Shown: positions 1-4,714 of the stretch, in pieces
Layout: the number at the start of each line of letters is the position of its first letter
Numbering within the stretch: position 1 is the first letter of the stretch
Assembly (NCBI GenBank): GCA_027023665.1
Contig: JALVUY010000142.1
Location: 1 to 7,018, forward strand
DNA from: Methanocaldococcaceae archaeon
GTDB taxonomy: Archaea; AGJL01; Methanococci; Methanococcales; Methanocaldococcaceae
Reading direction: 5' to 3'
DNA length: 7,018 nt
The notes under the pieces: generated by a model
The model's database searches: none
The model's input: the letters and a program-made list of their open reading frames with translations, nothing else
What the model was told of the DNA's origin: nothing
Made by a program: the position numbers and the translations under genes

Positions 1-78
1 CTTTATTTTAAAATATTAAAACATACATAATATAAGGTAATTTTTAATTTTAATACATATTATATTTGTTAATTTAAA

Positions 79-90
79 TCTATAAATATA
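79..90. promoter_or_regulatory. Possible TATA box downstream of the thermosome gene
   Basis: TATAAATATA at 81-90 reads as a TATA-like box on either strand. On the minus strand it could serve a gene beyond the left window edge; on the plus strand it would run antisense into the thermosome gene. The remaining 1-78 is A/T-only-like DNA in which I see no gene. Confidence 0.2.
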
Positions 91-96
91 TTGGAC

Positions 97-138
97 TAAA
101 AAATAAAAAAGTTAGAAGAAAGTTAGAAGTTAGAGGGT
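97..138 (-). terminator. Pyrimidine-rich 3' end / terminator of the thermosome gene
   Basis: Just beyond the stop codon the minus strand reads as a pyrimidine tract with three TCTAAC units (129-134, 122-127, 111-116 on the plus strand as GTTAGA), followed by two T6 runs (105-110 and 98-103). Runs of T are the usual intrinsic terminators of archaeal RNA polymerase. No stable hairpin is seen, which is normal for archaea. Confidence 0.55.
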
Positions 139-1770
139 TTAGAATTCAGTATCTTCTCCTCCTGATTCTCCCCCGCCTTCTCCTTTCTCTTCTTTAACTT
201 TTTCAGCAGCGATGACATCGTCGATTCTTAAGAGCATGACTGATGCTTCAGTTGCAGAGTCAATTGCTTGAGTCTTAACTTTTAATGGCTCAACAACTCC
301 TCTTTCTAACATGTCAACAACTTCTCCTTCGAAGACATCTAATCCGTAAACTTCTCCTCCATCTTTTTCGTGAGCAGCTCTTAACTTAACAAGCATGTCA
401 ATTGGGTCTAATCCAGAGTTTTCAGCTAAGGTTCTTGGAATTACTTCTAATGCGTCAGCGAATGCTTTAACTGCTAACTGCTCTCTTCCTGCAACGGTTT
501 CAGCGAATTTTCTTAATCTCTTAGCTAATTCTATTTCAGTAGCTCCTCCACCAGCAACAATCTTACCTTCTTCTAATGCACACTTAACGACACCAATAGC
601 ATCATCAATTGCTCTTGCTACTTCTTCAACAACATGCTCTGTTGAACCTCTTGCTAAGATTGTTACAGCCTTTGGATGCTTGCACTGTTCAACAAAGATC
701 ATTGCATCTCCAGCAACTTTTCTCTCTTCAACTAATCCAGCTTCTCCTAAGTCTTCTGGTGTTAAGTCATCAATCTTTGTAACGATTCTTGCTCCTGTTG
801 CTTTAGCTAATTTCTCCATATCTGATTTCTTAACTCTTCTTACTGCTAAGATTCCTTTCTTAGCTAAGTAGTGCTGAGCTAAGTCATCAATTCCTTTTTG
901 ACAGAAGACTACGTTAGCTCCAGTTGCGGCAATTTTTTCAACCATGTCTCTAATCATTTTCTCTTCTTGCTCGATGAATTCCATTAATTTAGCTGGGTCA
1001 GTAATTCTTATTTCAGCATCTGTTTCTGTCTCTTTGACTTCAATTGGGCAGTTTAACAATGCAATTTTTGCATTTTCAACTTTCTTTGGCATTTGTGGGT
1101 TAACTCTTTCTTTGTCAATAACAACTCCTCTAATTAACTTGGTTTCTTCAATTGGAGCTCCTTCTTTCTTCTCAACTTTGATTAAATCCTTATCAACTTT
1201 TCCAGTTTCTTCATCAATAACAGCTTTAACAGCTTCAACAACAATTTCAGCTAACTGTTCTCTTGCTTTTTCTGCTCCTTTACCTGTTATAGCAGTCATT
1301 GCTATTTTCTTTAACATTTCAGTATCATCTGCTTTTACTTCTTTAGCTATTTTTTGTAATTCTTCAATTGCTTTGGTTCTTGCAAGTTCGTATCCGTTTA
1401 TTATAACTGATGGGTGTATGTTTTGGTCTAACAATTCTTCAGCTTTTCTTAATAATTCTCCAGCAATAACTACTGCAGTTGTTGTACCGTCTCCAACTTC
1501 TTTTTCTTGAGTTTTAGCAACTTCTATTAACATCTTAGCAGCTGGGTGCTCAACGCTCATTTCTTTTAATATTGTAACTCCATCATTTGTAACAACAATA
1601 TCTCCTAACTCATCAACTAACATCTTGTCCATTCCTTTTGGTCCAAGTGTAGTTCTTACAGTCTCAGCGATTATTCTACCTGCTAATATGTTCATTCTTT
1701 GAGCATCTCTTCCAACATATCTCTTAACGTTTTGTGGTAATACTACTATTGGGGTTCCTGCCATTGCCAT
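139..1770 (-). CDS. thsA: Thermosome (group II chaperonin) subunit, 543 aa
   Basis: This is a subunit of the archaeal group II chaperonin, a cytoplasmic double-ring ATPase that encloses and refolds proteins, related to eukaryotic TCP-1/CCT. Visible family signatures are [10 protein letters not shown] (residues 41-50), NDGVTI (62-67), the ATP-binding GDGTT (93-97) and GGGATE (407-412). The apical domain lies in the middle third and the protein ends in a Gly/Glu-rich acidic tail (529-543), as in other thermosomes. Length matches the family (about 540-550 aa). I start it at the ATG at 1770 (MAMAG...), not at the in-frame GTG nine bases upstream: that GTG lies inside the Shine-Dalgarno sequence GAGGTG, which sits 6 nt before the ATG. 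It is transcribed alone, with its own BRE/TATA and a T-rich 3' end. The sequence looks very close to the M. jannaschii thermosome from memory. The symbol follows common archaeal usage; Methanocaldococcus appears to use a single subunit type. Confidence 0.97.
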   Translation of the reverse strand: MAMAGTPIVVLPQNVKRYVGRDAQRMNILAGRIIAETVRTTLGPKGMDKMLVDELGDIVVTNDGVTILKEMSVEHPAAKMLIEVAKTQEKEVGDGTTTAVVIAGELLRKAEELLDQNIHPSVIINGYELARTKAIEELQKIAKEVKADDTEMLKKIAMTAITGKGAEKAREQLAEIVVEAVKAVIDEETGKVDKDLIKVEKKEGAPIEETKLIRGVVIDKERVNPQMPKKVENAKIALLNCPIEVKETETDAEIRITDPAKLMEFIEQEEKMIRDMVEKIAATGANVVFCQKGIDDLAQHYLAKKGILAVRRVKKSDMEKLAKATGARIVTKIDDLTPEDLGEAGLVEERKVAGDAMIFVEQCKHPKAVTILARGSTEHVVEEVARAIDDAIGVVKCALEEGKIVAGGGATEIELAKRLRKFAETVAGREQLAVKAFADALEVIPRTLAENSGLDPIDMLVKLRAAHEKDGGEVYGLDVFEGEVVDMLERGVVEPLKVKTQAIDSATEASVMLLRIDDVIAAEKVKEEKGEGGGESGGEDTEF

Positions 1771-1776
1771 ATCTCC

Positions 1777-1782
1777 CACCTC
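1777..1782 (-). promoter_or_regulatory. Ribosome binding site of the thermosome gene
   Basis: On the minus strand GAGGTG lies 6 nt before the ATG at 1770 and is complementary to the archaeal 16S rRNA 3' end (…CACCTC…). It overlaps the GTG codon that would give a three-residue longer protein, so it decides the start in favour of the ATG. Confidence 0.8.
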
Positions 1783-1823
1783 ACTTTGTTACCTTATTCG
1801 GTATCTATATGTTTATGAAATTC

Positions 1824-1838
1824 TATATAAACTTTTTG
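1824..1838 (-). promoter_or_regulatory. BRE/TATA promoter of the thermosome gene
   Basis: Read on the minus strand, the purine-rich BRE-like ACCAAAAAG leads into TTTATATA (1824-1831), the methanogen TATA consensus. Transcription would start about 25 nt downstream, near 1800, giving a leader of about 30 nt with the ribosome site at its end. Strong match, as expected for an abundant chaperonin. Confidence 0.75.
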
Positions 1839-1842
1839 GTTC

Positions 1843-1861
1843 TGTGCATGATTTTTGCACA
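1843..1861. promoter_or_regulatory. Palindrome TGTGCA-N7-TGCACA upstream of the thermosome promoter
   Basis: A perfect 6-bp inverted repeat with a 7-bp spacer lies a few bases upstream of the BRE and 11 bp from the TATA box. Its position, in the upstream activator zone, and its dyad symmetry fit a site for a dimeric DNA-binding protein. In archaea, activators such as M. jannaschii Ptr2 bind palindromes just upstream of the BRE, but this sequence is not the Ptr2 site as I know it. The regulator is unknown; a heat-responsive role is inferred only from the gene it precedes. Confidence 0.4.
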
Positions 1862-1915
1862 ATTAGTTAAATAGGGTTTGTAGCAGTTTCTTAGTTTTTG
1901 TAGTATATCGTAACA

Positions 1916-1923
1916 TATAAATA
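1916..1923 (+). promoter_or_regulatory. TATA box of the GC-rich RNA locus
   Basis: TATAAATA (1916-1923) lies about 27 bp before the abrupt change from A/T-rich to GC-rich DNA at 1950, exactly the spacing at which archaeal transcription begins. It has no coding gene in front of it on the plus strand, so it argues for an RNA gene. It is divergent from the thermosome promoter, and the two TATA boxes are about 90 bp apart. Confidence 0.55.
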
Positions 1924-1952
1924 TTCAATGTATCTATATTATTAATTAACCG

Positions 1953-2099
1953 ATGAGAGGGCTCTGCCTTCGAGGTCGACATAACTTTGATAAAAAACCT
2001 CTGGGGCTGTCTCCGTTCAGCCCAAAGTCCAATGAACCTACAGCAGAGAGATTGGTATTCTCGATGAAGCTATGGGCTGAGGATAACCTATTTCCATAG
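1953..2099 (+). CDS. Doubtful 48-codon ORF inside the GC-rich RNA
   Basis: A plus-strand frame runs from ATG 1953 to TAG 2097-2099, with a TAA two codons upstream, so the open frame matches the GC-rich core almost exactly. It would encode a 48-residue peptide beginning MRGLCLRGRH with a Trp-containing C-terminus. There is no Shine-Dalgarno sequence; given the predicted start near 1946-1950 it would have to be read leaderless. The bases inside are tied up in perfect stems, and an open frame of this length in DNA of about 50% GC is not rare by chance. I regard it as most likely a by-product of the RNA gene. Confidence 0.15.
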   Translation: MRGLCLRGRHNFDKKPLGLSPFSPKSNEPTAERLVFSMKLWAEDNLFP

Positions 2100-2144
2100 C
2101 CGTATGTTATTAAATGCTACAATGCTACAATATGCTATGGAAAT
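2090..2144 (+). repeat. 11-bp inverted repeat ATTTCCATAGC / GCTATGGAAAT enclosing a tandem 8-mer
   Basis: The arms at 2090-2100 and 2134-2144 are perfectly complementary, with a U-G pair possible at the outer end in plus-strand RNA. The 33-nt interval contains AATGCTAC twice in tandem (2113-2120, 2121-2128). The left arm can alternatively pair with GCTATGG at 2069-2075, so the two helices exclude each other. Confidence 0.7.
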
Positions 2145-2177
2145 GGGAAACGGAATGGAAATCTAAAAACACCATTA

Positions 2178-2182
2178 TTTTT
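2178..2182 (+). terminator. T-tract ending the GC-rich RNA unit
   Basis: TTATTTTTG follows the last GC-rich segment (about 2160) on the plus strand. A T5 run of this kind is sufficient for archaeal intrinsic termination. No comparable T-run follows the island on the minus strand, which favours plus-strand transcription. Confidence 0.4.
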
Positions 2183-2412
2183 GAATTCTTAAATTTATAT
2201 ATTTGCATACTTTTTAAGAGTAATAACGACCTTCAGTAAATTCTCAAAAAATTATTACAAAATAATAAAAATATTGAAAAGTTATTATAATAAAATTAAA
2301 TATTTACAAAATCATAATAAGAAATAATAAAAACAATATATTATTATGATTTATTACTACTAATATCGAAAAAATCCCGAGACCATTTATTACTTATTAT
2401 GAATAAAAATAA
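2183..2412. other. A/T-rich gene-free stretch with a 12-bp inverted repeat
   Basis: I see no gene here. The stretch holds the TATA-like box at 2194-2201, a perfect 12-bp inverted repeat AAATCATAATAA/TTATTATGATTT (2309-2320/2341-2352, 20-nt spacer), and a small GC patch TCCCGAGACC (2375-2384) followed on the minus strand by a T6 run (2369-2374). The last lies about 40 bp beyond the stop of the PP-loop gene and could end its transcript. Confidence 0.5.
2194..2201. promoter_or_regulatory. Consensus TATA-like box without an obvious gene
   Basis: TTTATATA is a perfect consensus on the plus strand, and the surrounding AAATTTATATATTT also reads as ATATATAAAT on the minus strand. On the plus strand it would start a transcript near 2225 into an A/T stretch and then antisense to the PP-loop gene. 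On the minus strand it would start one near 2168, at the right end of the GC-rich island. Confidence 0.3.
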
Positions 2413-2426
2413 TTATTGTAATAATT
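2405..2426 (-). terminator. Hairpin plus T-run at the 3' end of the PP-loop gene
   Basis: The inverted repeat AATTATT-GT-AATAATT (2411-2426) overlaps the stop codon, and on the minus strand it is followed at once by a T5 run (2405-2409). All-A/T stems are weak at high temperature, so the T-run is the likelier signal. Confidence 0.4.
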
Positions 2427-3633
2427 CTTTTAATTCCTTCATTTTTGGAGGAAGTTTTTTCCATCTCCAAAAACCTCTTAATATTTCATCTTCACTGTAT
2501 CCAAATCTTTTTAAAACATCTACCCATTTATTGAACAACTCAGGATACAATTCTTTTACTCTCAAAAACTCACTATTTAAAGCAGAGGGACACATAAAAC
2601 AGCCAATTCTTTCAAAACCTTTGTCATAGAGTTCATTATACATTACATCATTTAAATATATCCAACTCCATACATCGGTTCCTTTCCAGTCTAATATTGG
2701 GAAGATATTTATCTGATTGTCTATAAAACTACTTTTTCTTTCATAATCTAATTTACTCCTTGTAAAACTCTCATACTTCCTCGAGCCATCAATGGTATAT
2801 ACTTTTTTATACTTCTTTAAATATTCATTCAACGGCTCTAACTTACAAATACTGTTACACCATCTATAATCTTTCGTTGGAATGCCAAATTTTTCTAAGT
2901 ATTCCCAAAAATCTTTACCCCTTAAAATAACTAAATTTATATTATATTCTTTAGCAAATTTATTAACAAATTTAATAGTTTCTTTAAATTCTAAACCAGT
3001 ATCTATAAATATCACTTCTAAATCGTCTATAACTTTATTTGCCAATAATGTAGAAACAGATGAATCTTTTCCTCCACTAAATGAAGCATTTATTACATAT
3101 CCTCTATCTTTACATTTTTTGTAATATTTCTCTATTATATTTAGAGATTTATTCTCCAATTTCTTAATTCTGTCATAATTCTTCCTCAAATATTCCTCAA
3201 TCTTTTCAAATTTAATCTCTTTTTTTAAAGTTAAATCTTTAATCTTTATAGTATCCCCTTTTTTAATTCCAACACCAACATAGTTTCCTATTTCTACGCC
3301 AACATACTCATTCTCGTTAATATCTTTAAGTTCTTCTGGATTCTCAATCAAATTTAGTGGGACCTTCTTACCTTTCAATTTTCTTTTTGTAGGTTTTAGT
3401 TTAATCTTTGGCTCTTCTATTAGATAATAAGATGCATAAGGGTGGAACTTCCAATCCAAATCAATTAAATCGAACTCTAAAATACCTATACACTCTCCAC
3501 CAATAAAAACTTTTTTTCTATAATCCAAACCTCCAATTTTTTTAAGTATTATTGCTAAATCATAGTTAAAATTTTTATTCAATAGTTTGTTCAAAATATC
3601 TATCTCAAACTTAGAGGCAAATTTATCATCCAT
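2413..3633 (-). CDS. PP-loop protein of the PAPS reductase family with PUA-like N-terminal domain, 406 aa
   Basis: The C-terminal two thirds form a PP-loop ATP pyrophosphatase/PAPS reductase-like domain: the PP-loop SFSGGKDSS is at residues 184-192, a DTGLEF motif at 211-216, and cysteines in WCNSIC (C259, C263) and GCFMC (C345, C348). Four such cysteines could hold an Fe-S cluster or zinc. Residues about 85-133 (ending VGVGIKKGDTIKIKDL) resemble a PUA-like RNA-binding fold, an architecture seen in archaeal members of this family. I see no N-terminal zinc ribbon, which some relatives have. Reaction unknown: reduction of PAPS/APS, or adenylation coupled to sulfur transfer, perhaps on RNA given the PUA-like part. 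The ATG at 3633 is preceded by GGTGAT (3638-3643) with a 4-nt spacer. It is monocistronic here and divergent from htpX. Confidence 0.88.
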   Translation of the reverse strand: MDDKFASKFEIDILNKLLNKNFNYDLAIILKKIGGLDYRKKVFIGGECIGILEFDLIDLDWKFHPYASYYLIEEPKIKLKPTKRKLKGKKVPLNLIENPEELKDINENEYVGVEIGNYVGVGIKKGDTIKIKDLTLKKEIKFEKIEEYLRKNYDRIKKLENKSLNIIEKYYKKCKDRGYVINASFSGGKDSSVSTLLANKVIDDLEVIFIDTGLEFKETIKFVNKFAKEYNINLVILRGKDFWEYLEKFGIPTKDYRWCNSICKLEPLNEYLKKYKKVYTIDGSRKYESFTRSKLDYERKSSFIDNQINIFPILDWKGTDVWSWIYLNDVMYNELYDKGFERIGCFMCPSALNSEFLRVKELYPELFNKWVDVLKRFGYSEDEILRGFWRWKKLPPKMKELKELLQ

Positions 3634-3640
3634 TTATATC

Positions 3641-3656
3641 ACCAAAATATTTAAAT
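3641..3656 (+). promoter_or_regulatory. Probable BRE/TATA of htpX, overlapping the PP-loop gene's ribosome site
   Basis: ACCAAAA followed by TATTTAAAT fits a BRE plus TATA box on the plus strand and would start transcription near 3680, leaving a leader of roughly 45-50 nt before htpX. The same ACC is the complement of the GGTGAT ribosome site of the divergent gene (3638-3643), so promoter and leader of the two genes interlock. Confidence 0.4.
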
Positions 3657-3694
3657 TTAGGGAATATTACTTTATTATGTAAAAGAATAAAAAA

Positions 3695-3705
3695 TATTAA
3701 ATAAA
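3695..3705 (-). promoter_or_regulatory. Possible TATA box of the PP-loop gene
   Basis: On the minus strand TTTATTTAATA lies about 60-70 bp upstream of the ATG and would start transcription near 3672, giving a leader of about 40 nt. The match is loose; other A/T-rich boxes in this 94-bp gap are possible. Confidence 0.25.
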
Positions 3706-3713
3706 ATTAGATT

Positions 3714-3724
3714 AGGACGTGATC
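3714..3724 (+). promoter_or_regulatory. Near-perfect extended Shine-Dalgarno of htpX
   Basis: AGGACGTGATC matches the full anti-Shine-Dalgarno complement AGGAGGTGATC at 10 of 11 positions. It ends 3 nt before ATG 3728 (8 nt from its AGGACG core). The in-frame GTG at 3719 is part of this site and so is not the start. Confidence 0.65.
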
Positions 3725-3727
3725 AAT

Positions 3728-4591
3728 ATGTTAATAATGAATGAGATGAAAACATATTTATTGATGGCACTTCTCGTAGGTTTAATTTACGCAATATGTC
3801 TTATGTTACATATCCATCCAATATTTGCTATACTCATCGCTTTGATTCCTAACATTATTGCATACTATTATAGTGATAAGTTCGTGTTAATGAGTTACAA
3901 TGCGAGAATTTTAGATGAGCACGAGATGCCTTGGCTACATCAGATGGTTGAAAGAGTGGCGAGAAAGGCAGGATTACCTAAACCAAAAGTTGCTATTGTT
4001 CCTACAATGACACCCAATGCATTTGCCACAGGTAGAAATCCAGAAAATGCTGTTGTAGCAGTCACTGAAGGAATTTTACAACTACTGTCTCCAGAGGAGT
4101 TGGAGGGAGTTATTGGGCATGAAATATCACACATTAAGCACAGAGATATTTTAATATCTACCATAGTGGCTACATTGGCTGGGGCTATAGTATATATTGC
4201 AGAATGGATGCTATACTGGGGAGGTTTATTCTACACTGCTGAAAATGAAGATTCCAATCCATTGGAACTTGTTGGTATGGTTTTGTTGGTTATTTTAGCT
4301 CCTATTGCGGCAACATTAATACAGTTTGCAATTTCAAGACAAAGAGAGTTTTATGCTGATGAAGAGGGGGCAAAATTGACTCATCCTTTATGGTTGGCTA
4401 ATGCATTATCTAAGTTAGAGGAAGGAGTTCAGATGTATCCATTAGAAAGGGGAAATCCAGCAACTTCTCACTTATTTATTGTAAATCCATTTAGATCAGA
4501 TTTTATAATGAAACTATTCTCAACTCATCCTCCAACTGAGGAGAGAATCAGGAGATTGATAGAATTGAGTAAAAAACTTCATAAATATTAA
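3728..4591 (+). CDS. htpX: HtpX-type membrane zinc metalloprotease (M48 family), 287 aa
   Basis: An integral-membrane zinc endopeptidase of the HtpX/M48 family, which in bacteria degrades damaged membrane proteins alongside FtsH. Two hydrophobic segments lie at about residues 10-28 and 31-48 and two more at about 141-165 and 178-202. The zinc site HEISH is at 131-135, with the third ligand expected at E207 in REFYADE, and the C-terminal STHPPTEER box (265-273) is typical. Length fits the family (about 280-290 aa). I prefer ATG 3728 because of the strong ribosome site; ATG 3737 would give 284 aa and is the main alternative. The cytosolic catalytic domain is intact. It stands alone, 123 bp before the next gene on the same strand. 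Some relatives are heat- or stress-induced; nothing specific to that is visible here. Confidence 0.94.
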   Translation: MLIMNEMKTYLLMALLVGLIYAICLMLHIHPIFAILIALIPNIIAYYYSDKFVLMSYNARILDEHEMPWLHQMVERVARKAGLPKPKVAIVPTMTPNAFATGRNPENAVVAVTEGILQLLSPEELEGVIGHEISHIKHRDILISTIVATLAGAIVYIAEWMLYWGGLFYTAENEDSNPLELVGMVLLVILAPIAATLIQFAISRQREFYADEEGAKLTHPLWLANALSKLEEGVQMYPLERGNPATSHLFIVNPFRSDFIMKLFSTHPPTEERIRRLIELSKKLHKY

Positions 4592-4610
4592 TAAATTTGA
4601 TAAATTAAGG

Positions 4611-4626
4611 TTTATAGTTTTATAAT
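4611..4626 (+). promoter_or_regulatory. Doubled TATA-like box upstream of the DUF39 gene
   Basis: AAGG followed by TTTATAGT (4611-4618) and TTTATAAT (4619-4626) places two TATA-like octamers head to tail. Either would start transcription at about 4638-4652, leaving a 60-75-nt leader that contains the tandem repeat at 4676-4697. Confidence 0.35.
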
Positions 4627-4629
4627 TTA

Positions 4630-4634
4630 TTTTT
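4630..4634 (+). terminator. T-run downstream of htpX
   Basis: TTATTTTTATTT follows the htpX stop by about 40 bp on the plus strand and could end its transcript before the next gene. It is weak evidence in such T-rich DNA. Confidence 0.3.
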
Positions 4635-4675
4635 ATTTCACATTTTCATTACAAAATTAATTATTTTCTATCTAT

Positions 4676-4697
4676 ACATTAACAAAACATTAACAAA
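4676..4697 (+). repeat. Perfect tandem 11-bp repeat (ACATTAACAAA x2)
   Basis: Two identical, directly abutting copies (4676-4686, 4687-4697) lie just upstream of the ribosome site of the DUF39 gene, in its presumed leader. It could be a protein-binding site or a simple replication-slippage duplication. Confidence 0.6.
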
Positions 4698-4703
4698 TAA
4701 AAA

Positions 4704-4710
4704 AAGGTGG
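4704..4710 (+). promoter_or_regulatory. Ribosome binding site that supports a TTG start
   Basis: AAGGTGG lies 4 nt before TTG 4715. No ATG or GTG exists in frame between the upstream TAA (4691) and methionine 39 of the protein, and the nearby ATG at 4722 is out of frame, so the TTG is the only credible start. Confidence 0.7.
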
Positions 4711-4714
4711 CAGT

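Larger units (their letters stand above)
1950..2182 (+). ncRNA. Candidate structured non-coding RNA in a GC-rich island, family not recognised
   Basis: About half of the bases from 1951 to 2060 are G or C, while the flanks are nearly all A/T; in hyperthermophilic methanogens such islands typically mark structured RNAs. Perfect stems visible: GAGGT/ACCTC (1972-1976/1997-2001), GGGCTG/CAGCCC (2004-2009/2018-2023), CCAAT/ATTGG (2029-2033/2051-2055), GCTATGG/CCATAGC (2069-2075/2094-2100), and a long-range CTCTGC/GCAGAG (1962-1967/2043-2048). A TATA box lies about 27 bp upstream, and TTATTTTT (T5 at 2178-2182) ends the unit. It lacks the GAGGAAAGUC core of RNase P RNA, does not fold as a tRNA or 5S rRNA, and shows no SRP signature that I recognise. 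It may belong to the high-GC ('Hgc') RNAs found by composition screens in M. jannaschii, or be an H/ACA guide (ACA triplets at 2040, 2119 and 2127), but neither is established. Ends are approximate, and the strand is favoured, not proven. Confidence 0.6.

Noticed and set aside
395..1510. Two long plus-strand frames opposite the thermosome gene
   Set aside because: They are Ser/Ala/Thr-rich shadows of the codon pattern of a highly conserved gene on the other strand, with no ribosome sites or family motifs.
2062..2080. C/D box guide RNA from GATGA (2063-2067) and CTGA (2077-2080)
   Set aside because: Only 9 nt separate the boxes, too short for a guide, and the segment is part of a perfect hairpin.
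1950..2165. RNase P RNA, SRP RNA or tRNA
   Set aside because: No GAGGAAAGUC-type core, no SRP tetraloop domain that I recognise, and no cloverleaf or T-arm TTCRA consensus in a tRNA setting.
2220..2412. CRISPR array or leader in the A/T-rich stretch
   Set aside because: No regularly spaced direct repeats are present; only simple A/T sequence and one inverted repeat.
2399..3124. Plus-strand frames (76 and 80 codons) opposite the PP-loop gene
   Set aside because: They lie inside or across a well-supported gene, have low-complexity composition and no start signals.
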